Assembly: GCA_030603035.1 (NCBI GenBank)
Contig: JAUVYQ010000154.1
Span: 1-5,774, forward strand
Source: Phycisphaerae bacterium
GTDB taxonomy: Bacteria; Planctomycetota; Phycisphaerae; Sedimentisphaerales; SG8-4
DNA length: 5,774 nucleotides
Direction: 5' to 3'
Both the position numbers and the translations under genes were made by a program. The notes beneath the pieces were generated by a model. The model searched no databases and was not told where the DNA came from. It saw only the letters and a list, made by a program, of their open reading frames with translations. Below are positions 5,558 to 5,774 of this stretch, piece after piece (the stretch's first letter is position 1; the number at the start of each line of letters is the position of its first letter).

Positions 5558-5774
5558 TTCCAATAGGGTCGTTTGATTCTTCTAATAACCAGTCATTTAC
5601 AACAGGAAGTATTATAGTTATATTATCAGTATATCTATTAGCAGCAATCGCGTAATCAGGGAAATCAACATCTTCGTCAAAGTCAAGGTTTCCTTCTAAT
5701 TCATGATATTGGACTGCTCCCCGAAAACTATACCAATTAAAGTGAGAGTATAATCGACAAATTTAGTATATTAT
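5547..5774 (-). pseudogene. Dockerin-like C-terminal domain fragment
   Basis: One frame is open for 71 codons from 5762 to the TAA at 5549-5547 and ends ...DPIGNAK. Its middle, GNLDFDEDVDFPDYAIAANRY, matches the EF-hand-like Ca loop and following helix of planctomycete dockerin-type repeats (Asp-x-Asp-x-Asp-Val-Asp-Phe-x-Asp-Tyr-Ala). The later ITIILPVVNDWLLEE resembles the helix of a second, degenerate repeat. There is no ATG, GTG or TTG start in this frame, and an in-frame TAA lies at 5765-5763, close to the edge. It is therefore the end of a gene with a frameshift or stop just upstream, or a decayed fragment. It is AT-rich compared with the rest of the window. Family assignment is from motif memory only. 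Confidence 0.5.

Overview
The window looks like a piece of a planctomycete chromosome, probably from the Phycisphaerae/Sedimentisphaerales side. This is an inference from protein style, not from a marker gene. The HflK homologue carries a long multi-span membrane extension, and the right edge holds remnants of a dockerin-like Ca-binding domain and of a PEP-CTERM-type anchor, both abundant in that group. Gene-flank spacers also carry short degenerate repeats.

Left block (1-3031, minus strand): a two-gene operon, hflK then hflC, joined by a 4-nt ATGA overlap. Both are SPFH-domain membrane proteins that in other bacteria form a large cage around the FtsH protease. HflK is 688 aa against roughly 420 in E. 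coli. The extra length is an N-terminal region with about six additional membrane spans. A possible third gene starts 32 nt after hflC and runs off the left edge.

Middle (3032-4288): a 207-nt divergent intergenic region contains a good sigma70-type promoter for the plus strand with a small dyad over its -35 box. It is followed by a stand-alone ABC-2 type permease with no ATPase next to it in the window. An AT-rich nested hairpin lies between the converging permease and acetyltransferase genes.

Right operon (4295-5207, minus strand): hicB (antitoxin), hicA (toxin mRNA interferase) and a short N-acetylglutamate-synthase-like GNAT acetyltransferase. Consecutive genes overlap by exactly 4 nt (TTGA, then ATGA), so translation of the three is probably coupled.

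Right edge (5208-5774): a long non-coding and decaying stretch. From left to right it holds the hicB ribosome binding site and putative promoter with two dyads, a strong intrinsic terminator for leftward transcription, a dRS3-like ATTCCC...GGGAAT palindrome, about four copies of a 15-16-nt CCTGATATCC repeat, a 27-codon ORF that reads like a PEP-CTERM anchor, and an overlapping AT-rich frame that reads like a dockerin domain with no usable start. I read the last two as the broken 3' end of one or two exported-protein genes.

I see no convincing new defence or mobile system. The most unusual items are the extended HflK, the hicB-hicA-acetyltransferase coupling and the dockerin/PEP-CTERM overlap.
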